A DNA stretch of 64,000 nucleotides from Panorpa germanica (Eukaryota; Arthropoda; Insecta; Mecoptera; Panorpidae): contig OY783214.1 of the NCBI GenBank assembly GCA_963678705.1, positions 10,540,001 to 10,604,000 on the forward strand. Reading direction: 5' to 3'. Both the position numbers and the translations under genes were made by a program. Shown piece after piece: positions 25,899-39,600 of this stretch; within the stretch, counting starts at the first letter, position 1; each line of letters starts with the position of its first letter. Below the pieces are notes generated by a model. That model worked only from the letters and a program-made list of their open reading frames with translations. It ran no database searches and was not told the DNA's origin.

Positions 25899-28800
25899 TT
25901 TAAATAATCTTTAAAGGTTTTGTACCGGTTTTTTAAAAGTTGCTGAATAGTTGAAAGTGGATTTATGACTGTCAAATATTTTCAGAGCCTACTAAATTAT
26001 ATTATTTTAGAGTTTCTTAAATTTGTGTTTTATAGAACAATGTTTTCAAGGCCAGATAAACCATAAGGCGCTATCAAAAGAACCGTTGAAGGCAATGGGC
26101 TTGTGTCCTCATTTTTTAGTGGTCGATTTTACAATTCTTGATTGAAATTGATGTTAATAAATGTGTATTGGCGTGTCTATTTTATTAAATATCTAAATAT
26201 TGACGCAGATATAGCAATTAAAAGTTTGAATTGTAGTTTTAGCTCTAGAAATGGTCGGCCATATTTGTATGACGTGAAATGCATTTTAGCGTCAATTTGC
26301 GTCAGTTATTTGTTGAGTAGGTCAGTGCTGTGGTAATCTTTTGTAGCTGTTGGTAGTCAAATAATCAAGTCAAGTCAAAGAATAATAAGTTTTTATTTAT
26401 TTCACATGCACTTGGAATGTGTACAACGTTGAATCCCTTTAATAATTAAAGAGACAAAATGACTTTTTTAATTGTTAATATCTCTTAACATATAAGGAGT
26501 TATTAAAAAATAATTCAAGTTTTGAGGTTCTAGTAACCCACTTTATCAATATATAGTACACTTTTATAGAAATTAAGACATAGGACACAAGCCCATTGTG
26601 ACTGCATGGATATAATTGATTTTGGCAAACGGCAATTGTGATAAGATACAATTTGTTTTGGTGAAGGGTAAGTGTGACTATGATTTCGTAGATTCGTATG
26701 ATCGTAGATTTATTAGTTCAAATTTTTGAAACTATGACACTGATGTAATTGTTAAGTATATTTCTGAAGCATAGCTGTGGGTCAGGAAATTATGGCATGT
26801 TTCGTGAATCATTAACATATTTATAATATGTTATAATCAATTTGTTTATTATCGTTAACCATTCCTTTTTAATTACACATATAATCTATAATTGGAATAA
26901 CGTAACTCAAATGCATGAAATTTCAGATTAAATTTTTAACCGTATTATTTAAAAATATTGTCATTTAAACATTATTCACGCAATGAATATGTCAACTACT
27001 GGTGACACTGGGGGAAGTATTAATTGCCTGTAATATAATACGATGATTGGTGATGCAATTTCCTGTAAATAAACTTGTATAGTCAAAGAATGTGTATCAA
27101 TTTCAGTAATATAGTTGCATTTCTATCTGAGTACTCTTGTACGTTTTTGCAGCCGTCCTGTATCAACGTTTCGTAGTAGAGCAGGAATGATTATTAGAAT
27201 TATTTTTGCCAAATGGAGACATTCTCGATTTTAAAAACGATTGTAAATATTACTATTTAAATGTTTTGCAAAAGTAAAAAGAATTGTTGGTTATCGCTTT
27301 TCCCCACCAGAGCGTAGGTATTTTAAATTTTATCTTAAATTATATATCTTATAAAAAAATTAAAGAAACTTCATAATAACAAAAACAATTTCTTCATGAT
27401 GTAATTTAAAATGACATAATTTTTATTCAATAAAAATAATAAGTACAAAATACAACCTGCGTATAATATAAATCTAAAAAATTCTAATTCACAACATTGA
27501 AGTATATTTAAATTAAATAATGATAATGTATTAAAATTATACTAATAAATTATTACAATAGTATTTAATTATACTATATTACATACATAATAAGCTGCGT
27601 ACAGCTGCAGATATTATTTTATAATTATTTTTTTATAATCATTTTTATTTTTATATAATAATTTCTATATAAATTTTATATTCTACGACATTGTTTTTAT
27701 TATTTTTTTCTATTATGCTTTTATATCACATATATGTACATTTCAATTAAATAATTGTTTAGATAAAATATTTAAAATTGAAATTAAATAAAATAAAAGT
27801 GTGCTTTCGATACTCAATAGTTTCAGACTTATAATTGTTTGCGTGTTAAACAAAATCACAATATTAAATTATATAAAGTGATCCCCTAATAAGTGTATTT
27901 GGATAGACAAAAATATCAGTTTAAAACATATAATAAAGTGAGCAAATCATGAATACAATACATGTATTCATAAATGAATCAAGTAAATTAATGATAACAA
28001 TATTTTAAATAAAGAAAGTGAGACCTTTTTTCATGGCTATCAATAATTAGCACTAATTTAAGTCTAAATGTTTAGGCAGTTTATTAATTAAAACTTTAAT
28101 TTATAAATGCTAACGCCATGTAGCGCCACAAGTTAAAAGTTTCGTTACTCTTCTTTCATTCTATAAAATGGTACTATATATATAAAGATGTCTATTACGA
28201 GACCTCAGATAGCCAATTATTTTTAATTAATAAAAACAGAATGAATAAATAATCAAATATTAGCGACGGCACAGTTACATCGAACTCTTTAACCAAATGA
28301 ATAACATAATTAGACTGTAGTTTTATGACCCATGACTAGGACAATAACAATACACAATTGATTTAGTAGTTTTCTAGAAAGCCTAAGCCTTTGCTAAAAC
28401 TGACTTCAATTAACATGTTACAATTCGTAACGAGTTTGACTTGAAATATGTAAATCAATTTATGATAGTAAAACATACTATCCTACACTTTCAAATCTGA
28501 ATAAAATAAATTATCCAATTTATTTTTAATATATGGAAACTAATATTTTAGACGCTACAATACAAAAAGTGGTCAAATCCGCAAATCAAGTACAAAAAGA
28601 ACACAATAGAACAAAGACATTATTGATAATGTATATTACAAACCAAAAAAGGAAACAATAAGTCATTGACATTTAAAACAATACATAATTAAAAAGATTA
28701 TATGGCACGAAACCAGATAATTAGTAATAGTCATTATTATTATTATTTAATTAGTTACTTCCAATCTTCAGTTAATATTATGCAAGCGAAATTTACTTTA

Positions 28801-31225
28801 GACAGCGTTTTATCTTATTTACAAATTTAAAAATGATCTTAGATCTGTATAATATATTAATTATTTATAGCTTATAAATATCTTTTTTTAATTCTACTTA
28901 AATAGTTATAGTTTTTTGTCAGTAAAAGTTTTTAACTCTTACACCAATTAAATATTAGTTTTAAAAATTTGTAGTTAAAATTGAATTTAAGTAAATAGTA
29001 GTTTCTCTTCACCTTCCGTTTCTTAAAATTTCAAATTGGAAATGGAATGTAGCAAATATTTAGAGAAAGATACCCAAGAAACTACTATGCTTATAGTTAA
29101 TAAAATATAGTTATAATTGTTGTTAAATTTCAATTTTTTCAAAAATACAACAGCAAAAAATTAAAACTGTACATTTCTTAAATAATACTGATACAAAAAA
29201 TTCGTTTTCATTTTAATAAATACGCATATCAAATTTACAAACATATTCAAGTTTGGAGTTAATTTAATTTAAAATAATTAGCTCTACTTTTTAATTAAAA
29301 TTGCTATAAAAGCAACTACTTATTTTCTTACTTGTAAATTTATCTTATTATTAAAATATAAATATGTATGCCTATAATAATCAAAACAAATAGTACAACT
29401 TCAAATTGAGCACGAATACCTAAATTTAAACAACCTTAAAGAAACAAAGTAATTTGTATGAACAAGATATTAAAAATAATTATTTTGAACATATACATAT
29501 TTGGCAGAGTTTAAACTTCTAGCCACCGTGCTTTTTATAATGGTATTCACAGAGTCTTAATAGATGACAACACCGTAATATACCTTCATGTACATACAAA
29601 TTTGAGCTTCAAATGCTATAACATACCTTGTATTAATAAATAAAATATATATTTTATACAGTAAAACACAAAAATAACCTGTTCATGCAAATACTTGTAC
29701 TGTCGATGTATATTTTTTATTAATATTGTAAAACGTAGGATTACGAATTATCATTATCTTAATTATATCGCATAAATGCATAATGGCAAAATGTTAAAAC
29801 ATTCTATAAATTAGATTTTAGATATATTTTTATTTGTGTATATCTAAATTATTGTTAATTAAATTACACAGAAAAATTATATTACTTAATAAACATCTAC
29901 ACATTTAAGATATATTATATAATATGTAGTTATAATTAATAATTCTTTAATGTATAGATTATTATTATATCAATTTCTAATTTGTTTCCATAATATATCA
30001 TGTATAAATTGCTAGTTTATTGTAGTTAAAATATTAAATAAAAATATATATATGTGTATGTATATTTAGAATGACATGAAAATATATTTGAATAATAATT
30101 TTGTATCATTTATATATTATGAATTGGCTATATAGATATAGTTAGTATTTTTATGAACTTTTCCCTATCATATAGTATAATTATTAAATTATATTATGCA
30201 CACAGTTTTTATTTCTTAAAATAATATTAGTAACTGTTTATTAAGTTATTGTATTATGGTCCATATGGAATGATATTTTTATCTTTTATTTATTTAAGTA
30301 TTTTGTAAAGACGTAATAATTGTGACGTTGATTGTGTACTATTTTAAATGATAACATCGTATACGTATGCAAAAATTTAACCTAATGGTTTCAGTTATAT
30401 GTACGTAAATACAATTGCTTTAGTTGGAAGAGAGCATAAAAAGCCATTACATAAAGGCAGATATAAGCCAAAATCGTATTAGCAACCATTAATTTAAATA
30501 CATGCTAATCCAGCAGTTCTCAAATACTTATTCAAAATTCATATAAGTTACGGCGAAATTTAGTTTAACCATAAATTATTCTTAAACAAATGGAAAATAA
30601 TAATAACGAACTATTATCACAACAAACACAAAAATATTATTATGTGTAGTTATATGAGTACACACTTTTACCAATAAAAGATATATAGAACAAAAATTAA
30701 GAATAAAAATGTAATTACCAGCATTAACAAATTAAAAAAGGATCTTATCTATAGATTTCTAAAGTTTTCCGATAAAAATTTTGATAAATATAATTAAGTA
30801 AACAAAAAAAAAAAAGAGCTGAGAACTGCTAAAATTGTAAATAATACGTATAAAAATATTATTTTTATCATAAAAACTATGTAAACTTAATTGTATGTAT
30901 TTGTAAATCAATGTTTTAAACTCGTTATCTGTTCAGTTACTCCATTTTAGCCACCTGCATTTCCTTTTATATATTTATTTATTTACAATTATAATAATAG
31001 AATACGGAATGTAAATAATTAGTCAAGTGATTCAATCTATCCTGAGTAAAGTCTATCAATAATCAATGAAGCATGCATTCTATAACTTATTAAATATAAA
31101 ATATTGTTTTCTTTAAATTACATTATATACAAAACTATTTGCATAATATTCGGTTGTCTGTTATATAAAAGAAATATGTAGTTTTAATAAATATAAAAAT
31201 CACAAATCACATACCGTAATTGTGC
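25899..31225. other. Intergenic and likely cindr 3' UTR
   Basis: No coding exon was found. It contains one AATT-inserting MITE (26097-26594) and then a very AT-rich stretch from 27 to 31 kb. The part just below 31226 must include the 3' UTR of cindr. Several minus-strand AATAAA-like signals occur, so the end cannot be set. Confidence 0.5.
26097..26594 (+). mobile_element. AATT-inserting MITE, copy 6 (internal deletion)
   Basis: Both termini are perfect (GGGCTTGTGTCCT and AGGACACAAGCCC) and flanked by CAAT and ATTG. About 130 bp of the middle is missing, between the AAGTTTTTATTTA block and TTCACATGCACTTGG. A short local duplication of the GCGTCA block is present near 26287-26305. Length is 498 bp. 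Confidence 0.9.
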
Positions 31226-34149
31226 TTAAACTTGCGTAACACATTGTGCTAATTTCTCCAGTTCTGCTTGCAATAAATGTCTCTTTTCTATTTCAGTTTC
31301 TAATCTATTAGTTAATTCATCAATAGCTGCTTTAAAAGAATTATTTTGTAATTCGTACAACCTTTCTAGTTGTAATATTCTCTCATTCAATTCTTGTATA
31401 TGCTTACTACTATTCAAATTCAAATCGGAACCTATTTTACTATCATTTATTTTTTCTGATGATAAATGCATAGATGACGGACGATTTAAATTTGATACAT
31501 TTGTACGTAATATCACTGGAGATATTTTCTCTTGTTTAATTTCATTTGAAATGTTTGACTTCATCAGATCAGTAGAAATTGTCACAGGCCTCAAAGGAGT
31601 GTTCGTAATCGGTTGACTCAGCGGTGACACACTACGGTTTCTAAGCGTGACATTAGATTTCTTAGGTTCGTTATCAGTAACCTTGTTTGTATTATCAGGT
31701 ATGCTCATTTTATTTGTTATAGAAGACATAGACTTTGACATATCAATTTCTTTTTTAACATCAACTGGCGGCGAATCAATTTTAATTCGTGTTGAAATTG
31801 CTGTCATACTTTTAGACATTTCTAAAGGATTTAAATTTTCTTTTTTACAATCTTTATCTTCTTTTTTTAAGTCTATATCAATCGAATGGGTTTTATCAAG
31901 ATTTTGTGGCGATTTATTCAAAACATCAGATGGAGACACTTTTTTTGCTTTAAATTCTTGATTTAGTTTCAACTCTGCCATCCATGGCGCTTTATGTTTT
32001 TCCCATTCTCTCGTCTTTGGTTTCACTTCATCTGATTCCTTTATCACAGCGATAGGTTCAACGAAGTGTTCTGCGTTGCCATTCATGATACCGACCTCTG
32101 AATCTTTAACTGGTTGTGAAGGTGGTCTTCTTCCAGGAGCTTTGGGCCGTAGTGCTCTAAGATCTTGTAACAACGCTGCGCGTTCAACTTGATCGAACTC
32201 TAATGTATCCTCACTTTTAGCATGACTTAATCCTACTATCTGTTTATCACTGGTATCAGCTACTTGGCTATTACTCGGAAGGTTACCTACATTCATTTTA
32301 CTACTACTAGCACCATCGAGGGAATCATTTGATAATCTGTGTTCAACATCTTTTACTTTTTGTTTAAATCCAGCTAAAAGTCCACCTGTTAAAGTTGAAA
32401 TTGGACTCTTTTTTATCGGCACTGAAGGCTTTTTACCTGGTAAAGGTGGAGCATTCTTTTTGTCCTCAGATTCTGTTTTATTTTCTAGTGATTTTCGAGT
32501 TGCTGCAACTGTTCCTTGAGTGTTTGTATTGGATTGTTTTGACCCAAAACTGTCTTTGCGTAGTGATTGAGAAGCGGGAGATGGTGTTCTACTTGTAAGT
32601 TTGTTTGTATTGGAGTGCCGATCTGGTTTTTTAAGTGAGTTTGAATCCTTCGAAACAGATACTGGAACCAAAACAACATTATAAATAAACAATTCATATA
32701 TATTAGACAATTTTAGTTAAAATATTTACCGTCAGGAATAATCTGAACAAAATTATCAGGAAATACTCCAGTGCGTCCTCGCAGTTCACCCCGCCACCAA
32801 CCCTTGTCCTGAACATCACGACTAAGAATTGTAATTATGTCCCCTTCATTCAGAGTCAACTCATCGTCATTAGCGGCCTCGTAAGGAAACAATGCACGAC
32901 AAATTTCTCGAACTGCAAACACTAATGATATTAATATGTATTACTTAGATATCATACAACTTAATTTAAAATTATTATTATTTACCTGGTTTCGGAGGTA
33001 ACAAAGGAGCATCAGGTGCCGTAAGGTCTTCTTTACTTCCACTACTGCTATGAAGGGATGTTTTTGATTCTGATTTTGTTTTCACTCTACTGACAGAGAC
33101 GGGACTGTTTTCAACAGCGACAACAAAGTTTGACGGGAAGACTCCGACTCTGTATTAAACTTATAATTATTATGCATTGAACTAAAACCGGTGCATATGA
33201 CTTAAAACTTTTTTATCGTCGTACCTTGTAGATTGTTTTCCTCTCCACCACCCTTCTTCTACTTCACCAAGTACTTCAATAATGTCACCTACGCTAAGAG
33301 CCAGCTCATCATCATTATTAGGTTCATAACTAAATACAACCCTGCACTTTTTTCGACCCGGCTTTTCTCTAAATTTAAAGATAACATAATAAGATAATAA
33401 TTCAATAATATGATAACACTATCAATCAATGAGCGTTTTATTGATAATTTAGAAATAGTAATTTCTCCACATTTCACTGTTGGAATACCTTAATTGAACA
33501 GGAGTATCAATATCTGCTGAATTAACAACTCTAACAAAGTTGTCTGGAAACATTCCTGTACGCCCCCCTATTCCTAATGTGCCTTCCCACCAACCACCAG
33601 GTAAACATTTTATGGAATGTAAAATATCACCCTTTCGAAGTGTTAATTCATCAGGCTCTTTTGCAGTATAGTCAAACTCTACCACAGCCATAGCTTAAAA
33701 AATTAATACAAAATTAAATGGTTACATTAAATTAATTTTGTTATAATATTACATATTATATTACATTATAAAGAAAGTAGACTTTCTCTAACGAAATTTA
33801 TTATTGTAATTCTAATAAAAGTAATTTACATATGAGTCATTGTTGTCAGTCATCAAGGACGTGAGGTGACTTCATTATCAAAATATTATTTGATGTTATT
33901 CATCATAATCCTCAGCTATCATAAAATTTTGATAATAATAAGGCTAAAACAATATACTAAGAAAACAACGCCCAAGCAAATGTAATAAAACAAAATAAAG
34001 TATTTTGTATATTTTGAAACAAAACAAAAACAAGTTAGAAATAGAGTAATTTGAAGGGGCGTGGAAATATTTCAATTTTAGATTTGGACAGACTAATTAA
34101 GGTGTTTGACAACTAATAACTCACCAATTTGTTTTTGGTTATTATCCAT
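31226..34149 (-). CDS. cindr: CIN85/CD2AP-family SH3 adaptor
   Basis: Six coding exons join in frame: 34149-34125, 33693-33489, 33368-33225, 33149-32986, 32912-32730 and 32661-31226. They give 718 aa, similar to vertebrate CIN85 and CD2AP. Three SH3 domains lie at about residues 10-66, 83-137 and 180-238. Each keeps the ALYDY-like start, the GWW (or GGWW) and the FP(D/S)NFV end. Proline motifs follow (APPLPGKKP). At about 409-421, [13 protein letters not shown] matches the capping-protein interaction motif of CD2AP/CIN85. A C-terminal coiled coil spans about 661-718. The family links receptor endocytosis and adhesion to actin at the cell cortex. The start ATG lies in a tiny exon of nine codons (one split), and a second in-frame ATG follows just after the first junction. 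A non-coding 5' exon probably ends at 34651 (donor GTAAGT) and joins an acceptor at 34162. Confidence 0.93.
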
Positions 34150-34876
34150 ACTTAATCACCAACTGTTATAACTTCCACAAATTTAACGTAATAATTGTAC
34201 TTTACATGACTTAAATCATTGAAAATGTGTCAATATAAAAGCCTAGCCTTTATGATATCATACTTATTAACAGTACGCAGACAGCTAATGTAAAAATGTA
34301 TTAAATCTCAGCGCCATATTGGCAATCGCCGTGTCGTATAAGATTTGGTGCTACCTGATGAGACTATTATTAATTAAAAATTAATTGCTTTCAATAAATA
34401 TCTGTTGGTTAGAAAATATTGTCAATGTTTAAATTAAAACCATATGTGTTTTTGCTGTAATGCAGTATTTACTTATTCACCTTTTATTTAGTATATCTTT
34501 CACAATCATTTTAAATTACGGCGCTCTATTTCAAATATAATTTTTCTATGCCTGAGTGTTGCAGTATAGATAAAGAAAAAGCAAAATGATCCTGAATAAA
34601 TTATATCAATGATTTATTAAAAGTATTTATTAAAGATAAGAAGTACTTACGTCTTGAATTTCTTATAATATTAAATTAAGTTAAATAAATAAAAGGAGAA
34701 TAAATCGTATAGCAGCACACTTCACTTTGTAAAGATGAACAGTGGCAGCACTTTAGAACTTCGCGTCGGTTAGACAGCTTCCTTCATATTGAAGCCATTC
34801 GATAAAACAGAGAACATACGTTGTATACAGTTTTCTTATTTATCTTGTTTTTAAACGATACAGTATTTAAATCAAA
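34150..34876. promoter_or_regulatory. Divergent promoter and 5' UTRs of cindr and the ZAD gene
   Basis: The start codons of the two genes point away from each other and are only about 730 bp apart. A minus-strand donor at 34650/34649 and an acceptor just above 34162 suggest a 5' UTR exon for cindr starting in the GC-richer patch near 34740-34790. The ZAD gene must also initiate in or just after that patch. No TATA box stood out. Confidence 0.5.
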
Positions 34877-36633
34877 ATGAAAACTTATAGTAGGAAAAAG
34901 GGATCAGAGTGTAGTGATGTGATTATAAATTTAAACGAGCTATGTCGTTTGTGTTTAGCAAAGGAGGAAGAATTAGTTCCTATTTTCAATGACGAAGAAC
35001 CTGTGCCTCTACCTCTCAGAATAATGGCGTGTGTAGCATTAGAGGTATGTTTATATTAAGCATAACCAATTTCAAAGCAATATTTTTTACAATCATAAAC
35101 TAATTTTTAGGTAGTAGAGGATGATGGGTTACCGAATATGATTTGTCACCCTTGTCGATATCAACTAGATAAAACATATACTTTTCGAAAAAAGTGTGAA
35201 AGCTCAGATATAAAATTAAGAAGGCATTTAAAGTTACTAAGGAAGTCAGGAAAGTATTCAGATTTAACAGAAGAAGACGATGAGGATATGGTAGAAGAAC
35301 AAATTGAAGAGACAGAAGATATCAATACTCAACAAAGAAATAATACCGGCAGACCCCAAAACGTTAAAGATTATTTGGAAGATTTGGTTGTAGAAGAAAA
35401 CACTGATGATGAAGGAGGATATATGGAAGTACTTGATGAGCATGTAGATGAAAGAGAATTGTTAGGGGGTACTATAACGTATATACAACAGTCTGAAGAG
35501 TTGATCGAAGAAGAAGAAGACCCAGAAAATATAACTTTATCATTGGACACGGTAGAGTATGATAAAGAAGCTTGTACATTAAATCGGGAAATGAAACAAG
35601 AGCTAATAGAACCTGATGAAAGTATCGTTGATGAATCCGGCTTGTTTCTTTTGTCTGAGGATAATTCAGAAATGATGCAAGAAGAGCAAGAAAATGAACA
35701 TGACCAAGAGCAAGACGAAGACCATGATAATGAGCACGATCAAACAAATCTCGATTCTCTCGCGGAGATGGTCAAAGAATCACTTGCAAAAGAGCATGGT
35801 CTTAAAGGCGACTTACAATTCAGACTGGAACGAGGAACAGGTCCTGGAAATGTTACGCATGTTCACGTCACTACAGATGATGGTTCTGTTGTTGTAATGG
35901 AGCTTACGACCGAAGAGGTAAGAATAAAGTGAATAATTTAGTTTGTAAATAATATTTATACACAATTAACAAGACAACATTTGTAGCCTCAGCTAATGCA
36001 AGAAGACGATGATGGGGAATTAAAAGTATTTCAGTGCCCTCATTGTCCCAAAGCATTTGCGCGTCGTATTCAACTGAACAGGCATTCATCTGTACATATG
36101 GAACAACGTGGATTTTCATGTAATGTATGTGAAAAATGGTTTCCAACCCGTAGTGCTCTCATAAGACACGAGCGCATTCACACTGGAGAAAAACCATTCG
36201 AATGTGGTGTATGTAAAAGATGCTTTGCTCAAAAGGAAATTCTTTATAGACACTTAATGACCCATACAGGTAATTATGCTAACTGTAATTAATAACGGTT
36301 GCATCTTTTGTAACTACTTATTGATTTCATCGCGTGCTATAATCCTTTTCAATTTTAGGTCAGAAACCGTATCCTTGCAATCAGTGCGATAAAAGTTTTA
36401 CACAAAAAGAAGCTCTGAAAACTCATATGCGGTCTCATTCGAAGTCAAATTCGGTGGATATTCAATTGCATAGATGTACTCTATGCCCTAAAGTATTTTG
36501 TCATGCTTCTGGGCTTAGCAGACACTTGGTCACGCACACAGGGAAAACTTTTAAATGCAGAGATTGTGACAAGAGTTTCTCAGATAAAAGTTCTTTGCGA
36601 AGACATCATAAAATGACCAACCATCAGTCTTAA
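34877..36633 (+). CDS. ZAD domain C2H2 zinc-finger protein
   Basis: Four exons (34877-35044, 35111-35917, 35987-36269, 36359-36633) join in frame to give 510 aa. The N-terminal ZAD has Cys23/Cys26 (LCRLC) and Cys68/Cys71 (ICHPC), the four zinc ligands of this arthropod dimerisation domain. A long Asp/Glu-rich linker follows, and then six C2H2 fingers begin at about residue 334. The link between fingers 2 and 3 is the canonical HTGEKP; the last finger has a lengthened H-H spacing (HHKMTNH). ZAD proteins are sequence-specific nuclear DNA-binding factors, and the family is greatly expanded in insects, so no ortholog name is given. The intron between exons 3 and 4 interrupts finger 3's HTG linker. 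Confidence 0.92.
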
Positions 36634-39600
36634 GATAGAGTGATATTTAGTAACAGAGTATGTATATTTATGAAATCGTTTATTCATTAATTAATTAGTT
36701 ATAAATTTGTAACTATTTGTGTTTAGCAGGGATTATGGAATATTTGCATTGCTTCCTAAAAATTTGGTATCTTTTCCGCTGCGTATGCAGTATGGGTTTT
36801 TATGTATAAAATATATATATATTGTTTTAGAATGTAAAACATTTAAAAAATAAAATAAATATAAATTTAATAATTTGAATATAATTGAACTATTGAACAT
36901 AATAGTAACATAAATGATCAGTCTAAGAATGACAATTATTCATGTAGTACTCGCAATTTGCATTTTAAATGTATAATTTAACAATTACAAATACTTTGCC
37001 TGAATCCTGCTACTACTAAAAGAGTTAGACACACTAAAATAGAAATATATCTTAACTTAAAATTATGTTATTGGTCAGAAAAGTGAGGGTCATATAATGT
37101 ACTGCTTTTACGTAGTATATCTCTCATTTTCTATTCAATTAATTTTACATTCATACTTTTATTTATAATTCGTGTATAATTTATATACACTTTTTGACAT
37201 AAAATATACTTATATTCATTTAGCTATATTGTAATCAATATAATCATAAGCTGTATACGTCATAGCAATGATTTATAACTGCTAATTGTGGCTAATATAA
37301 TTTTTGTTTCGCTTTTACGGAGATAATACTGTTCTTAACAGTACTACATACTGATCAGATTACTTATCGAATTCCGGCTTTTTGATTAGAGTGTATTTGA
37401 GGGGAAAGGGAAAGAAACATATCTAGAGAGGGGGCCTCAAAATGAAATTGTGCGTAAGGTCTATCAAGTGCTAAATTCGTCACTGATGGTTAGTCATGTT
37501 ATTGAGTATTAGAGATTAGTTTTGTTAGTATTGTAGATTTATTTCGTTAACACTTATGTGCATTTCTTTCAAGATCATCTGTTAATATTTCAATATTTGG
37601 TTCTTTAAGCCAAAATGGATAGTACTACACTGTCTCCAATACGTCAGGTTCATTAGTGCAGCATCTCCGAATATGCAGTTCCAGCAAATTGTACCACTAT
37701 TTCGATCATATATCTGATAAATGCAACGAATAAAATTATAATTCAGAATAACTAGAATCAGAATTCAGAATAGCTCGAATGTTGTTTTCGTCGTTATCTC
37801 ATAACTTCCCTTACAACCTTATCAGGCGAAGAACCACAATTTTATAAAAAGTTAGTAGATATAGTAGTCAATTTCAAATAATTCAAATGGTTATAGATTA
37901 GAAGCAAGTTATATATACGAAACTTTAATGTATTTTTTAAAAATAATTACGTAGTTTTATTTTATGTAAACTAATATATAATATGTATTAAAATGAAAAT
38001 ATTTTATGATGTACCCTTCTGTTAATAAATTAAATTGAAAAAAATATCGTTTAGTTTTTTTTAAATAATGTTTTGTAATAATGTAATTTTTATACACACA
38101 TGAACAAAATTTGGAATGACTTATTTAGTTTCATAATAAACACAGAAGTAAAGAAATATACTTAATACCTGTCTCGTGAAACACATAAAGTTTTTATATT
38201 ATGAAAACTGTAAACAAAGTTAAATAAAAATAAAATTAATTAGACTTACAACAAGAAATATTAAATAAATACATACATACATATAAAATCGATTAGTTCC
38301 TAGTAAACAATTTAGTGAAAAGGCTCCGTCACCTATTAAATCATAAACCATATAAAGAATAAACAAAAAATACTAAAGATCCGTCTGATATGGTGCGGAC
38401 TTGTGTACGCCTGCTTTTTGTTGGCACTATTCACTGGTGGAACATATACTCAGTGAAGCAAGACGACCGCTCCTTTCCATGACCAGTCAATTGAACATCG
38501 GATCGAATTATTACTTCCTTTGGAAATAAATAAAAATAAACTCTTAAAGTAATTCAATTCTATTGTTCTATTAATTAATGTGGTGTGCGTAGTATCTTTA
38601 TATAAATATATACTGCTATCCAATTACAGGGTCACTTTGAATTGAACCTACGTAGTTAATAAAACCTACGTTTTATTTCTTTCTTTTTTAAGTTTAATTA
38701 TTGGTTTTATTTATTAACTTAACAAAAAAGGAATAATTGGTATTTCTTTCTTTAGAAGATGAATTTGGTTAATCAGCTACAAAATATGAACTATTATACC
38801 AATTGCACTTCTAAGAGAAATTCACAAGAGAGCGTCGCTTGGATTACTCAAAAATATTCTGGCGCCTGATAGTTAAGCAACTAAGGTATCACATTTTTAT
38901 TACTTTACTCAAAATCAATTCTGACTGCAGAGAGTTAATTGATTATATATGATAACAAATATAATTTAAACATTTATTAGGCAACAGTGTGGTTCCTATG
39001 TAAGAGGACTCGACATCATAGTGCTACCAACAATTCTACAAATAATCAAATGTGAACAACACAGCTATCTAATGGTAAGCATCGATTAATCAGCAACCAT
39101 CGCAGTGACTTATTCTATAAACATGCAATAGGAGGGAAAGAGATGTACGCATGATCGTGCCATGTATTGTGAGATAGCAACTGAGATGGGGTTCCAATTG
39201 TATTTTAGAAATGCGATAGATATTGGTCGTAACACATTTATATGAGTAAACATACAGATGCCGCTAGAACTTGCTGTATACGCTTTCACTTCTCTTCCAC
39301 GTTTCATTCAGGAATCCAATGCGTTGGCTGTGTCTTTGGGTTCGATGCTCGGAGCAGAGTCTTATTTTCTGCGTTTGTTTGCTATCAAATTAAATTATAC
39401 ATAATCGTAAATTTATTAGGCAGCGGTATGGGTGACGACGACACCATAAATACTGCTAAAAGAGTAGGAGGTTGTCGGTGATAAATTAAATAAAAAAAAG
39501 TTAAAATTCTGGTGTTGAAACAATTAAGAAAATGATATAATTATTTAAGGTTAAATATAAAAAAACTAAATTAAATAATTGGTGTATTATTTAATTGTCA

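Noticed and set aside
39242..39481. 79-codon plus-strand frame
   Set aside because: Mixed composition but no domain or splice context, and the opposite strand is open too.
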